From: Dipetalonema caudispina
Taxonomy: Eukaryota; Nematoda; Chromadorea; Rhabditida; Onchocercidae
Direction of reading: 5' to 3'
Assembly: GCA_013365325.1 (NCBI GenBank)
Contig: JABVXV010000053.1
Span: 186,001-250,000, forward strand
DNA length: 64,000 bases
The translations under genes and the position numbers were made by a program. The notes beneath the pieces were generated by a model. That model did not search any database. It was not told the origin of the DNA and was given only the letters and a program-made list of their open reading frames with translations. Positions 51,239 through 63,925 of this stretch are shown here, piece by piece (the first letter of the stretch is position 1; each line of letters begins with the position of its first letter).

Positions 51239-54200
51239 CTAGTCAATTTTCACCGTTGAATAAATTTTATGGATAAATTTTGCAGCACCCCAGTAGCCAA
51301 TGGTGCCACACATAAATCCAAGGGCTGCACTAAACAAGCCCATGTATCCGAAATAGAATACAGTCTGGAAAAGCCCATACATCCTGAAAATTTAATTGTT
51401 TGATATTTAGGATCACATTAGTTGGAATTCAGTAGAAATTTGTGGACTTCGAATGAAAACGGCGAATTCAAAAATAACTAACTTTGTCTTGAACAAGAAA
51501 TAATAAATTGAGTAAAGATAGACGTAGAAGGATGTAGATGCTCCTGCCAGAAAGCTGGTCCATCTCCTGAAGAAACCATCACAGTTAATCTAATAAATCT
51601 ACAGACTTGATTTCGATATATGACAAAATCTAAAGTGAAATACTGGAACGGAAGCTTACCACCGATAATCTTCGGCATTCAGAAGAAAATAAGTACACAC
51701 AACTGTGACGCACATCGTAACAATTGCAAGGATAAGAGTTACGAGCAGCATGAAGCCATAAACATAATATATTTTATATGCCCAGAATGACGTAAAGATG
51801 AAGTACCTGCAATTTTCAGGATCATTGTACTATCATAGTAGAAATTTTTGTAAAGATCATATCTTTTCAAGAAATAGAAATTACATTTCAATGAAGATAG
51901 AACCAAAAGGCAGAACTCCACCAAGAAGAATAATCAGTGACGGTTCCAAAAACCATTTCTTATCCGGAATTGGCCGTGGGACAGCATTTACTCGACATGG
52001 ATTGTCACTCTGTCCTTTTACGTTGCGTCCTGAGCTCAAAAAAAGTTGGAGTAATACGGACTGTTTTATCAAAAGTTTCATAAAACGCTCTTTCAATAGA
52101 TCTATATGAAATGACTAACCGAGTACAGTGCCCACTAAAGTTAACGGGAGAATGACAAATAAACAAATAGCGGTGACGGCAAGCATAATTGTGAACGGGA
52201 TGGCTCTTGACGCATGGTATGATATTGCGACAATGTTGACCAAGAACGCCACCAATGATACCAAAGAGGGTAAAAGGAATGCACCAAATACCATTTGACG
52301 TATCCATCTATAAAAGTTGATAAATGAAGTTTTCATAAGTCCATCTACAACCAATTTTTCAGTTCTATGTAGTTGAAAAATAAAAAGATTTACTGCTTGC
52401 CACCAAATCGTGCATACATCGATCCACCAGCAAAGCCATTCACTGGAGATGCTGCAGCATATACAAAAATAGCGGCACTCAACAATGACCCTCTTCTGAA
52501 AAAACAAAATCGAATATGAAGTTTAACAGCATATATAGTGCGAGATTATGGACTATCAAGCGCCCCATATACACGTATTTATTTAAAAAAACCAACTTAC
52601 TCCGTATAAAATTCGCCTATAATGGCAAGAATAACAGTGATTATAGCAACTGTAAAGACGTGATATCCAGTACCAACTAGCGATGAGAAAAGAATTGGGA
52701 ACGATGGTGTTCTGAACACATCTCCATGCACCTGCTTCCAACCGTATTCATCACCTAGGTCACGCTCCTGAAAAGCAGATTCATCTAAAAAGAAAAAAAC
52801 TCTACTAGATATTAATATCTTCCAAAGGGTATGTATCAAGGGTATGTATAGAATATTCTAGATTCTGTGCAGATAACTAAAAATATTTTGGAATTACGGA
52901 AATTTATGGAAGAAGCACACAAAAAAATGTAACCCGATGAAGAAAATAAAATGAGGAACTTTCAAACAATATAAAAATATTATTTTACCATGTCATCAAG
53001 ATCTTCATCTTTTTGATAACGAGCATAATCTTTTCTCAACGTTCGCATGAGTATCATCCAGACTAACCCAACCAAAAAGATTACCATCATGAACGAATTG
53101 AAAATCGAAAACCAGTGAATCTAGAAATTAAGAACCTGGCACACGAGAAAAATTGAATTGAAATCTCATTTCTGAAAATGGGCCTACTCTGTGCTGGAAG
53201 AAGGTTGGATCCAGATATTTCTCGAACCGCTTATCAAATTCAACATCAGAAGATTTCCAAATAACTTCATATGTGAAAGAAATCGACGCACCAGGCGCCA
53301 GTGCGACGCGCACATCTGAGGTCACATTAATGTCCACAATCTTTAAAAATGTTAATGAATTATTCGCAAAAAGAACTTCAATGCGATATCAATTCCGGTT
53401 AATAAGCAAGAATTAGATGAGATCAAAATCCAAGAATCATTGACATGCAAAAATCAGATGTTTAGAACAGCCAGACTGACGGAGAACAAACTGTCACCAA
53501 CTTGCTTCCCATTATAACCAATTTCTAGTTTTTTGTGGGTGAAAAGTCGATAATTTGGTGGAGTTGTTGATGAGTCGATCTCACCAACCATACCTAAAAT
53601 TATTTTCATTTCTGACTGCATTAAACAAAGCAAATCACATCTCGGAAACAATGGCATAAATACAATCTCTCAAACTGCGATCATTTGAACGAAGTCCGAC
53701 CACGAAAAACACTTACCAAACATAGGCAGTTCATCAAGATACATCTGATACCAATAATTATTTCGTACTGCATAAACGAATTGCTTGTAATCCTCTTCAC
53801 TAAGGGTTTTTTTACAAAATTCCATTTTCTCCACATTTTCTACAAAAATGCTTTGCTCAGCAACAAAAACTTTCATTTATTAAAAAGGTTAGAGTAAACT
53901 AAACGATTCAATTGCATATAATAACCTTTAAATTTGATATCCAACCCCGAGTAATCAAGCTCAACGCCTAGCAACGCTTCTCCCAATGTTTCGTGATAAT
54001 GACTGATTGAGTGTTTCGGCCCTCGGCAGAAAGGTAATGAAAAATATGCGTAAGTTTCCTGCCGATTGCTGTATGGACCAACTGTGTTCATCCATAACAC
54101 GATCTTAATTTTGATAAAAATAAAAAAAAAAGGCAAATTTAGAAATTGAAATGAAGCGTGTTACTGATTTATACATGTTTACTAATTTTCCTCCAACAAA

Positions 54201-54523
54201 ACCTATCTCTTCAATGCGAAAAAAGACTCTCCAAAGGCCCATGCCAGTTAAGACAGTGGCTTCTGCTGAATGCAGAGACCAGGGATTCCCCCTATTGAAG
54301 ATCCGAAAAAAGGATAGTAAATGGACATGTCTAATATGCAACTGCAGAATATTGGAGGCCTTTGTGACTTGTCTCAGTGCTAAAACGAGTAAATCTTATA
54401 ATAACTGAAAAAGATTTGTAAGTGAATGTTGACCTCTTCACCATCACGATACAAATGATCATGTTCATCGCCCTCCACAAAAAGATATGCCCATAGCACT
54501 AATGCACAGATAACGCGACGCAT
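51239..54523 (-). CDS. tm9sf3: Transmembrane 9 superfamily protein, TM9SF3 type (nonaspanin)
   Basis: Exons in transcript order: 54523-54434, 54103-53926, 53839-53717, 53593-53502, 53340-53188, 53120-52989, 52767-52601, 52495-52394, 52307-52120, 52030-51895, 51806-51660, 51566-51483, 51383-51239: 578 aa. After a signal peptide ([12 protein letters not shown]) comes the lumenal domain ([62 protein letters not shown]). Nine membrane spans follow, with family signatures [50 protein letters not shown] and [18 protein letters not shown]. The C terminus (STVKID) matches the KxD/E Golgi/COPI signal of the family. Nonaspanins act in Golgi/endosomal sorting of membrane proteins. The start at 54523 gives the signal peptide directly. 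Confidence 0.95.
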
Positions 54524-56370
54524 TACTCGATGAAACCCAGAAAATATTATTCATCCATAAAATATGAAATCTGTTTCAAAATTTATACGCCGACGTTTCA
54601 TTTTAAGAGAAAATAACCACTGCTACCACGAAAATTTCGTGGTAAATTGAATTACATGATTAAATTTGTGTAAAATCTAACACATGTATGTAAATTAAAC
54701 TCACGAGCACCAATTAACAATCAGCAATATTCGGTTTCTAACAATCAATAATATTCGTAATGAAAGAAGTGAATTTGAAACTTCGTCGGGTCTGTAAAAA
54801 GTAAGATTTACTTTTCAGACCTTCAAAAATACATCCTATACAACCGCGAAATGCTATTAAAATTTTCCTAAAAACAAAATCATCCAAATCATTTTGACAA
54901 ATTATCCAGATTCCGATCCATGAGATAATGTGTATCTCTGCTTGGCTGCTACGCCGTTCAAGGTGATTCAAAACCGAATTTCGAAAATCGCTTTTTTCAA
55001 ATAGATATACTAATGATTATATAATTGCGACAACAACTGTTTTTATTGCCTGAATAAACCTTAATACTTCGCATCAGACATTTCAGCAATCTTAGAATAT
55101 CAAGACCCAAAACGTATGAATCTTTCCTAATTTTCAAAATTCAGATCAGTCTCTTACCAAAAAATGGATATGGAACGTCAGCAGCAAGAATGCAATATAA
55201 CATCTCCGTTTTTATCTATGAAAGACGAATACCCACTCCAGCCTACATATATGATCGAACCAAGTCGACAGTATGAGGATATTATGGCAAACGAGTTTAA
55301 AAATCAAAAAATGTTGCTGCAAGTACATTCACTCTTCAAATTCACTCTCAAAGAACGATCCCTTGTATACTAAAAAAAAAAAATATTACGAATGTATATT
55401 TTGAAGGAAACTTGCCTACAAAGCAGAGAATTATATAAGCACAAAATATAATCACGAAATTATACCAGACATTCTCATTTGTTACAACAGGAAAAGATGC
55501 ATATGACTTCTAAGATGGTTCGGAAATTCAATGAAAACATAATCTTTAGGAAGAAGTTATTAGAACCTAACTATTGAGTGGATAAAAATGAAACACTTAA
55601 CGGTTTTAACGGGGAGACCTATAAACTGGTATCCGAAGAGTTGTACACCACCAATTCTCAATAACACAGATTGAGCAGTGTTTTAAAAACAGTACTTCGC
55701 AGAGTTCGTACTAGGAAGAAAAACGATTTAAAACGTGAAACAGTGGAGCTCTATGCAGACTACTAAAAGTACCATAACATCTATAAAGGAAGCTGTTTTG
55801 ATTTCCAATTGCTTTCTTATCTTTAAATCATCTCATAAACTATGTACATAATTTCATTTCTTTAATATAATTTCATTTTAATAACTCTTATTGGAATTCA
55901 CTACAAAGAAGATCAGCAATGAAAGCAAATAAAAATACCACAAATGTTCAGCTAATTACTTCTTCAATTCCTACTATTAAGTATGTAAATCCACTCGACT
56001 CAACATCAACCTAACCCCTGAAAACCACCCCACCTACGAACTCGACAAGCTAAAGGTGAACACCTGTCGACTTACGCCAACTCTGACGCATTGCGGGGCG
56101 AACTTTATGCTCCATACCCACTGTGCAATGATTCAGACCACAATAACACGGATGTGATTCTATGAGGGGACAGGTGATTTATTTTCCCAGATTTTAATCC
56201 GCTGGGTTGGAGTTTTGAAGTGTAAAGTTAGTGTATGATGAGTGATGCTGGGGAGAGAAGAGAAGATTCATAAGCAATGAAATCCTTAATATGGAAATTG
56301 TATAATAGAAATTTGACTTCAAACATTGTGAGCAGAATTTAAGGTTTGGATTTTTTGTAGGAACTCAGGA
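54524..56370. other. Divergent intergenic region between tm9sf3 and gatA
   Basis: Promoters of the two divergent genes. The only coding candidate is the small frame at 55164-55373. An acceptor-like TTTTTTGTAG ends at 56360, just upstream of the gatA start. Confidence 0.55.
55164..55373 (+). CDS. Small hypothetical protein (69 aa)
   Basis: Begins MDMERQQQECNITSPF and continues with PLQPTYMIEPSRQYEDI; composition is polar and balanced, unlike the AT-driven peptides around it. An AAAATTCAG acceptor-like site lies about 20 nt upstream of the ATG. It may end at its stop codon (55373) or splice from a GTACAT donor after codon 51 in phase 0, but I found no partner exon. No family recognised. It could be a genuine short gene, the first exon of one, or chance. 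Confidence 0.3.
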   Translation: MDMERQQQECNITSPFLSMKDEYPLQPTYMIEPSRQYEDIMANEFKNQKMLLQVHSLFKFTLKERSLVY

Positions 56371-59150
56371 ATGGAATGTATTGAGAAGGCTATTTTTAAA
56401 GCTATCAGATATCGGAAGTTCAACTCTTTGATCACTGAGACCTTCGATTTGGCTTGTGTTCAAGCAAAGGAGGCATTGAAAAAAGGGAAAACTCCTTTTC
56501 CTGTTGTTATCAAAGATTGCTATATGTATGTTATCTTTTTTTCTAACGCTATCCATATTTTCCAGCTTTATCCTGAAATATGTATAGCAGTGTTGATTAC
56601 TGTTTGCTGTTCAATGAGTTGCCTAAGGTGTCAGTCATTTTGTAACGGTTCAAGACAATGTGGTTTTACACTTCTAAAAGATAATTTAGGTTAAAATACC
56701 CCAATTAAGGTGTCGTTACTTAAAAATTATCCTTATAAGTGAAATAAGTGGTGAACAGTAACTTTTTGGTAAAACTATTTGGGGACTCTGTGCGCACTGT
56801 CCGAAATTTAGTTCTATTTCATGTCATATTACAGGATTTTCTCACACTTTTTTGAATATAAAATTGCTATTCGCATCGAAATTTCAGGACAAGGAAAGTC
56901 CGAACAACGTGCGCATCACAAAATTTGTCAAATTTTATTGCACCGTATACTGCCACCATTGTCGGTAGATTGTTTGAAGAAGGTAATTTACTATTATCCT
57001 GTGTAGATATTCTGTGTCTTGATCGAAATAACTGGAAAAAGTTGTTCTTCAGGTGGTTGCTTGATTGGGAAAGCTAATATGGATGAGTTTTGTATGGGAA
57101 CATCAAGTTCAAAAGGTTATTTTGGACCTGTGAAAAATGGATTAAGTGATGAAGAAAATCTTGAAACTGATTGGCGAAGCCCTGGTGGATCTTCTGGCGG
57201 TTGTGGCGTAGCAGTGCAATTGGGCATTTCGTCAGTGTTGGTGTTTTAAGTATTGAATTTCAATCCCACTTTTGTCGTTATTATACTTATTTCGCAGCTT
57301 ATTTTAAGATATACTAAAGTGAGAGTATTACAGAAGTTTGGGATCAGACACTGGTGGTTCATCACGGAACCCAGCCGCATTCACTGGACTTTTTGGCTTC
57401 AAACCTTCCTATGGAGTCTTGTCAAGATATGGGCTCATCCCTTTGGTTAATTCACTTGATTGTCCATCAGTAATTGCTAGGACTGCTAGGGATTGCAACT
57501 TCTTACTTCGTAAGAATCTCATCTTTACAGAAACTTCAACCATTTGTTAGATATATATTACTTAGACTTTCATAATCTGTAGGAAATTATTGGAGTCGAT
57601 TAGTGTAGTTGTAGCCTGAGATGGCCGCATTTCATGCATAATCGTGCGTAGCTTTGGATACAAATTTATAATGTCACTAGTTAAATTTTCGTGCTTGGTC
57701 TGCTGCTGGTTCATGTCATTGTAGCCAAAAAATATTAAAAGCTTCATAAACGTTTCACTTGAAATATAATTTTTCGTAGTTTTGCAGAGATGATGAATGG
57801 TCGCGATGCATTCGATCCAACCTGCATTGATGCACCGTCATCCTGTTTTATGCAAGGAAGACCAATTAGTGGAATAATTGTCGGCATTCCCAAGGTAGAT
57901 TATAGGAACTTGGAATCACTAATAACTTTATAGAATTTCACTAAAAATCGGTATAGTTTCAAAGTCCTCATGAAAATCGTGTCCAATTTATCCTTTTACA
58001 GATAAATAACACAATCTTTAATTTTGTTTTTCGAGTTTCTGTATCACCAGTTAATCTTACTGTTTCCGTCAGTAGGAATATTACAATGAAACATTATCAA
58101 GTGATTGCTGGAAAGGATGGAATGAAGCAGCAAAAGCTCTAGCTATGTTGGGTTGCAAAATAAAAGAAGTGAGCATGCCGTCCATAACTTACTCCATAAT
58201 TTGTTATCATGTACTTGCCGACGCGGACATCACATCAAACATGGCAAGGTTATATTCTGTAAAACATGGCGAACTGAAATTTGTATTTTGTAAAAATTAG
58301 ATCCAAAAATATAAAGTTACAGGCGAAGTCCATATAAGGCACAATTTCCATATTGTCTCGTTTTAGATACGATGGAGTCAAATACGGCCACAGGTCAAAT
58401 TGCGATAGGTCAACTTCCATGCTGTATTCTGCTACCCGAAGTGAATCTCTCAATGAAGTTGTTCGTAGGAGAATATTAGCAGGGAACTATTTCTTGATGA
58501 AATGGTATGGCTTCAGTAATTCTTTTCTTAAATTTGATTTTGTCAAAAGCAACTCGGGAGATAAATTACTGGAATTATATAGGGGCCTTCAGGTCGTTCA
58601 ATGATTAAGCCTTCCGACTCACACAACATGTTAGCAATTCCTCGATCTGACCGGTGCTTCGAAGATATATGACGTATTGTCACCTTGGGTCTCGTAGGAA
58701 GTAATTAAAATTCAAAGTAATTTAAAGTTTCTGCAAAGTTGAATTTTTCTTCTGTCTTGACACACTAATTATAGCCATTACGATGAATATTTTGGGCAAG
58801 CCCTTCGTGTGCGACGCCTAATAAAAATGGATTTCGATCGCGTCTTCCGGAAGGAAGGTTGTGATGTTTTGTTAACTCCAGTGACAAGTGGTATACCACC
58901 ACTGTTTTCCGAAATTAGCGATGCTCATGGTTACAAACGAGAATGTGAAGACGATTTTTACACACAACCTTGTAACATGGCGGGTGTTCCAGCAGTTTCA
59001 GTACCATTCACGAGAACGGTGGATGGATTTCCAATTGGTGTGCAGGTTATTGCTGATTACTTGAAAGACGGTATGGCATTGGATGTGGCAGAAAAGCTTT
59101 ACGAATATTCTGATGCTCAAACTGTAAAACAATCATTTGTAGCTAAGTAG
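56371..59150 (+). CDS. qrsl1: Glutamyl-tRNA(Gln) amidotransferase subunit A (GatA/QRSL1)
   Basis: Exons: 56371-56525, 56888-56982, 57053-57230, 57334-57509, 57788-57894, 58076-58248, 58367-58504, 58775-59150: 465 aa. It belongs to the amidase-signature family. The catalytic triad is present: Lys48 (VVIKD), cis-Ser131 (PGGSSGG) and nucleophile Ser152 ([12 protein letters not shown]). Downstream are [40 protein letters not shown] and [14 protein letters not shown]. In mitochondria GatA releases ammonia from glutamine so that the GatCAB complex converts Glu-tRNA(Gln) to Gln-tRNA(Gln). The N terminus is short: it lacks about 25 residues seen in other QRSL1 proteins and shows no clear mitochondrial presequence, so an upstream exon is possible (the acceptor-like site at 56360 is compatible). 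The exon 4 acceptor at 57333 was chosen by phase. Confidence 0.92.
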
Positions 59151-59238
59151 AATTTTATAAACATTTGGCAGTAGTTTATAAGATAGAAATTTCAGATGAA
59201 ATAATTACCAGTTGTACGAGTTTTTAAGGTCATTACGA

Positions 59239-62200
59239 CTATACATGTTTGTATCGTGTAAATAACGAGTGAAGAATACGCAGCGTACTTTTTAAATCAC
59301 CGTTTACAATATCCTGCACTCGTGCGCGTGGCCGTTGTAGATCGGCTTCATACATCAGCTGATACGCGAACGTAACGTTGTGTATTTTTTGTTCGTATGT
59401 TAATGCCTAAAAAGTCAGTACTCAACTTATGAAATCGATCATAGAAAAGGGCTTAATACCCTACTTCTAAATACTTCAAGACGTAGTGCTCACATACTGA
59501 CAAGAAAGCAGCAGATCATTTTTATTTTTTAAAGTGAACGATAATGGCCAGAAAAACCACGCAATAAACTCTCCCACCATCAATAACACAATTACTTTAA
59601 ATAAAAATGTCTGTGAGACCTGCAAATCGAAACTGTAAAGCGGAACGAAATATCCCTCCAGTAAACCCATCAAAAGCACCAAATAAACGCCATCCTTGAA
59701 CTGATTTTCCAGATCTGTCACTTCCAAATTGATCTTGTTAAGATGTTTGTTACAGAAAGCCAACAAAGAACTCTTAACATGAGCCAGTTTGTCAGGTCCA
59801 TAGTCGAACAAAGTGTCGAAAGCATCTCTCTCACCCTAAAAATACAAACTTTGTTCCAACTAAAGTGAAGTCTGAAGCTTGTTAACTAAGTATTTATACT
59901 TTCAATCCAACACCATGATTAAATGCGCAAATCGACCTTGACACCCAATTCTGGCTGCGTTGTCGTAAGCTGCTCGGTGATATAACGGCTCTTCAGCTGA
60001 TTGTCTTTCTTCTGTATAACGAGAATCTGCGCATTCACATATTCCGGAAATCTAACGGGAGCACGAAAGTATACAGCGATCGCAACCAAGAGCTGTATAA
60101 TTGCTACCGTGTCCTGCAATAAACATCTAAACGCATAGATGATACTTGCAAACTCTTCAGAAATTCTGGAAAAAACCAAAGTTAAAATAATACTACCACT
60201 AAAAACAATCGAACCACCTGTACTCAAAACAACAATAAAAAGAAGAAAAAGAAAAATGGGAAATTTAACCATATGAAAAAACCATGAGTAAAAGAACAAA
60301 AGGAATTTCGTTCTCTCATCTTCCCTATGTTTCTTGGTAACTTGAAATGTCCAACTGCTCTCCTAATTAAAACTTCGCGATTAGCTATGTAAATACCCCT
60401 TGCACCGCTCATGCAGCTAACGATTCACTGCAGTTAATGTCACCAGGACAGCTTCTGAAGGTGTCCAGTTATTACTTTCATTTCGATATCGGTGGTTTCA
60501 AACAGCGCTAGCATAAAGACGAAGGAAAAAATCTACTGAAAACATCCAGTACTTTATTGTGAATCAGATCAGCATTCCACTTTGCTTTTTCATATTGCCC
60601 CTGAGCAATGATCCGATTAACAGTTTCAATAACTTTGTGCAGTTTTTGTCGCTGTCCTTCTTCGCTTTGCGACACCTCAGGTACTTCAATCTGAATGAAT
60701 CAGATTACTTGAAGCAATGAAGCAATTAAATTAGTTAAACAATAATTACGTAGAATAAAATTAGCGAAAATTAATCCAAGAACCAAACAATCAGCCAGAA
60801 AATTCGAGAAAAACTGCTGCTACTACAAAGATATATTCGGGAAACAAGGAATACATATAGCATATGCTTCTAACAAACAAGAAACACAGACCTTGATATT
60901 AGCTAATTTTTCAGTAAGTTTTTGGATGATCTGACCGTCATACAAGTCTTCCTGTATGTGTTTCACAACGATTCTTTGCGGTGCTAATTCATAGTTTAAC
61001 CAGTGAATCAAAAGTTGTATAACTTCCTGTACACGTGGGTCGTCACGAGATTCCATGGTTAGCAGTCTTTTTTCTTCGCCTAAGAAGAAGGTTTCAACTG
61101 TGCATAATATTTAAATTCTACACATCGTGAGACTACAAGAATTACAAAATGCTCCAGCTAAGTTTCTGAGTAGGACAGACCCACTTTTATACTATTAGCT
61201 TCTCTTTAAATGTCCCACCGGTAATCGTGAATACGAACTATTTCACAGAACTATTGTGCTTCAAACTAAATCACTTTTCACAAATAGAACTCCTTACCGC
61301 TGATAATGTACTCACAAATTCGGTTGTTTAGAAAAGAAAACTCAACTGGTAAAGGAAACTGTCATTGTATACTTACCTTCTTCAAGCATAATATTCTGCA
61401 GAGTCGCTGAAACCGGAATAACTGCAGAATCAATTGCCTTCGCTCCTTCTGTTTCAACCTAAAAGTGAAAATTTTCAACCACTTATTAAGTTACCATAAA
61501 TAAATTAAAAAAGACCATAAGAAATACATTTCATTGATTTCTCAAGCCTACCTTTAGCAAATTCAGATTACGCAGTACAACTATATGCAAGACTCATTCA
61601 TTTCTTCTATACTTTTTCTACAAACTGTTAGTACAATCAAACAGTCTACTCTATCCACCAGTCTTCTTATACATCCTCTTAATGTTCTTTGTGTTCCCGC
61701 AGTAGTACAATGAATCTTTATCTAAGGCATACTACAGCTAATTAAGACCCTAATCAAGTATCTGCTACATTTATTTCCTTATCAAACATAACATTCCACG
61801 TTTCACGTCCATATGAAAAAAGATGGAGTTAGAAATCCGTACTATCACATGAAGTGAAGTTTTATTTTCAGAAATATTTCGAAATTCAGTGAAGCTAATC
61901 CATTTGACTTCCTCTGCCACATTCCATTTTATGTGTATGAAGATCACGAGGTTCTTCACTCGGTCGCAGTAAGATACAAAACTCAACCGAGATCCAACAT
62001 TCAATCACTAATAGATTTTAAATCACAAAAAATGAGACTTGAATGAATCCACGACCTCGAAAGAAAGAAGAAAAAAACTCACTTCAATAGCTTCATTTTC
62101 AGCTTCTTGTTCCAATTGTTGAGATTTTTTTTTTCTTCCGAGAGTCCCCAACTTTTCAAAAAATGATTCATCCTAGAACCAAATTCTCAAAGGTCCAACC

Positions 62201-62569
62201 ATTTGCTGCAGGTGCTACATTAAAATACTGATAGTCTATACCTACAATTCTTTCAGAAAAATGCGGAACAGGATAAGTTCGACAGCCAACATAAATCAGA
62301 CAGGTGAATCTCTTACCGCCCTATTCAAGCAAAATCCACTTTATTCATCCATAACAAGGAATCAGGCTAAACATATCTTCCTGTAAACACCGTGAATGAC
62401 GTAATTCCGGAAAAGTTCCTCATTAATCTGACCTTCTCTTTTAAAGTGTTACTACCACAGAAAGAGTTATAACATTTAAATATAGGAATTAGAAACTCCT
62501 AACCTTCTTCTCCTTTCTGATAGTGCCCTTCGTTGGGAAAGTTGCATCATTGGATGGTCGAGACGTCAT
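59239..62569 (-). CDS. pat-6: Parvin (actopaxin), integrin-adhesion adaptor
   Basis: Exons in transcript order: 62569-62504, 62172-62083, 61458-61377, 61079-60892, 60690-60553, 60113-59943, 59835-59620, 59406-59239: 372 aa, the size expected of parvins. N-terminal part: DESFFEKLGTLGRKKK. CH1 domain (about 85-195): IVVKHIQEDLYDGQIIQKL, VSQSEEGQRQKLHKVIE, FRAPVRFPEYVN. CH2 domain (about 258-370): RDAFDTLFDYGPDKL, FKDGVYLVLLMGLLEGYFVP, and DIVNGDLKSTLRILHSLF at the end. Parvin binds integrin-linked kinase through CH2 and, with PINCH, links integrins to actin; in C. elegans it is needed for muscle attachments. Its stop lies 88 bp from the gatA stop, so the two 3' ends probably overlap. Confidence 0.95.
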
Positions 62570-63528
62570 ATCCGAAGCTAACATTTCCGACACTAAATGG
62601 GATATAGGCACTTTTACGTTTTGTAGAGTAGATGTAGTAGCAGCAGTCAGATCAGGAAGGAGAGGTCGATCAAGTGCTATTAGCTGAATGTCAGTTGTCT
62701 AACTCTGCTAGTCCGTGGTGATTAATCTAGTCCCTGCGGCAAGCAGCTGCATTACAAACGAACAGACTTTATATGCTATTTCAAGCTAAGACCCACGAGC
62801 TTATTCTTTGCATCACTCATTTTGCCCCAAACACATCCACAACTTTTGAATGTCGAACAAGAAAAAAAAAATGGATTCTAAACCTCAATGATTTGCAAAG
62901 CATTCCAGGTAAATAGATAAATAAAGGGAAAAAGCAAACCAATGAGATTAAAATCCTAAAGCATTTTGGGAAGATAACAAATATAGAAAATGTGAGTCGT
63001 AACGAAGACTCATTAGATTATTCATCTGAGGTGTGTTCTCCTCGTTTTACTCTTCACAATACCAGTTTTACATCTGAGTGCAATATTGTTTCCAAGTATG
63101 AGCACCAAAGTAAAATTAAACAGTTCATCTCAATAATCGTAGAATTTAATAAACATAACAACAACATTAACAAGCATGAACAGAATAAAAAACCACGTCC
63201 AGTAAGTAAAACAAACGACAGTTACTAATTTCGAATATTTACAAGAAAAAAACGAGTCAAAACTTTGAATTATATCGAGAAATATGCTGTTAAAAAAAGG
63301 AAAAAACAGTGATAAGGACACCCAAAACACTGTTATAAGGAACGGGTTTTCTTTTTTCTCTTAGTTTTCACTTTTCTATACTTCATAACTCCATATTACT
63401 TTTTATTGACTAACTTCCAAAGTGCGCCCTTCCACCACGTACATAAGTTTTCAAAGAAACCCAGCGCAGTAAAATGAAGCAGTAGCAAGTCTAAAAATCG
63501 CGACAAAGACAAGTTCATTTCTAACATT
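62570..63528. other. Intergenic region between ddx46 and pat-6
   Basis: About 960 bp separating two genes read in the same direction (ddx46 upstream, pat-6 downstream). No coding exon supported; a 78-codon plus-strand frame at 62992-63228 has low-complexity Asn/Lys composition. The spacing is wide for a nematode operon. Confidence 0.55.
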
Positions 63529-63925
63529 TCAAAAAACTTTATATCTTCCTGCTGTTGAAGCATTTCGTGCGCCTGTTTGTGCCTGAAAATAACGCGAATT
63601 CAGGTCTGCCAAAAATTCCCTCACATCAAAGATTTATCTAATCAATAGTCTTAATGTATTCATAGTGCTACGAGAATGCCCGCATCCCACACTGAACTGC
63701 AATCGAAACTTTAAGAAAAAACAAAAAAATCACCATTTGCCGTACTGTATCTTTCATGATTCTTAAAATTTCTTCACGTGCACGGCGTAAAGCAAGCTCA
63801 GATCGTGCTTCCAGAAATAGGAAAAGCTTCCTTTCACCATCTTTTGGCTCCTTATTGCCTGGATAATAAGATCCTTTCACAGAAATCCCGACATCAGCAT
63901 ATTCTTGCACCTGAGCTAAACTGTC
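63529..63925 (-). CDS. ddx46: DDX46/Prp5 splicing helicase, C-terminal exons (partial)
   Basis: Two exons, 63925-63734 and 63582-63529, encode the last 81 residues. The segment VQEYADVGISVKGSYYP, NKEPKDGERKLFLFLEA and the ending AGRYKVF match the conserved C terminus of DDX46 (yeast Prp5), which lies beyond the DEAD-box core. DDX46 remodels the U2 snRNP during prespliceosome assembly in the nucleus. The helicase core is outside the window to the right, where 63926-64000 reads as intron. A second TTCAG lies 13 nt before the chosen acceptor; using it would shift the frame, so I chose the one at 63926. Confidence 0.85.

Noticed and set aside
62992..63228. 78-codon plus-strand frame between pat-6 and ddx46
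   Set aside because: Low-complexity Asn/Lys-rich composition, no acceptor or donor logic and no homology.
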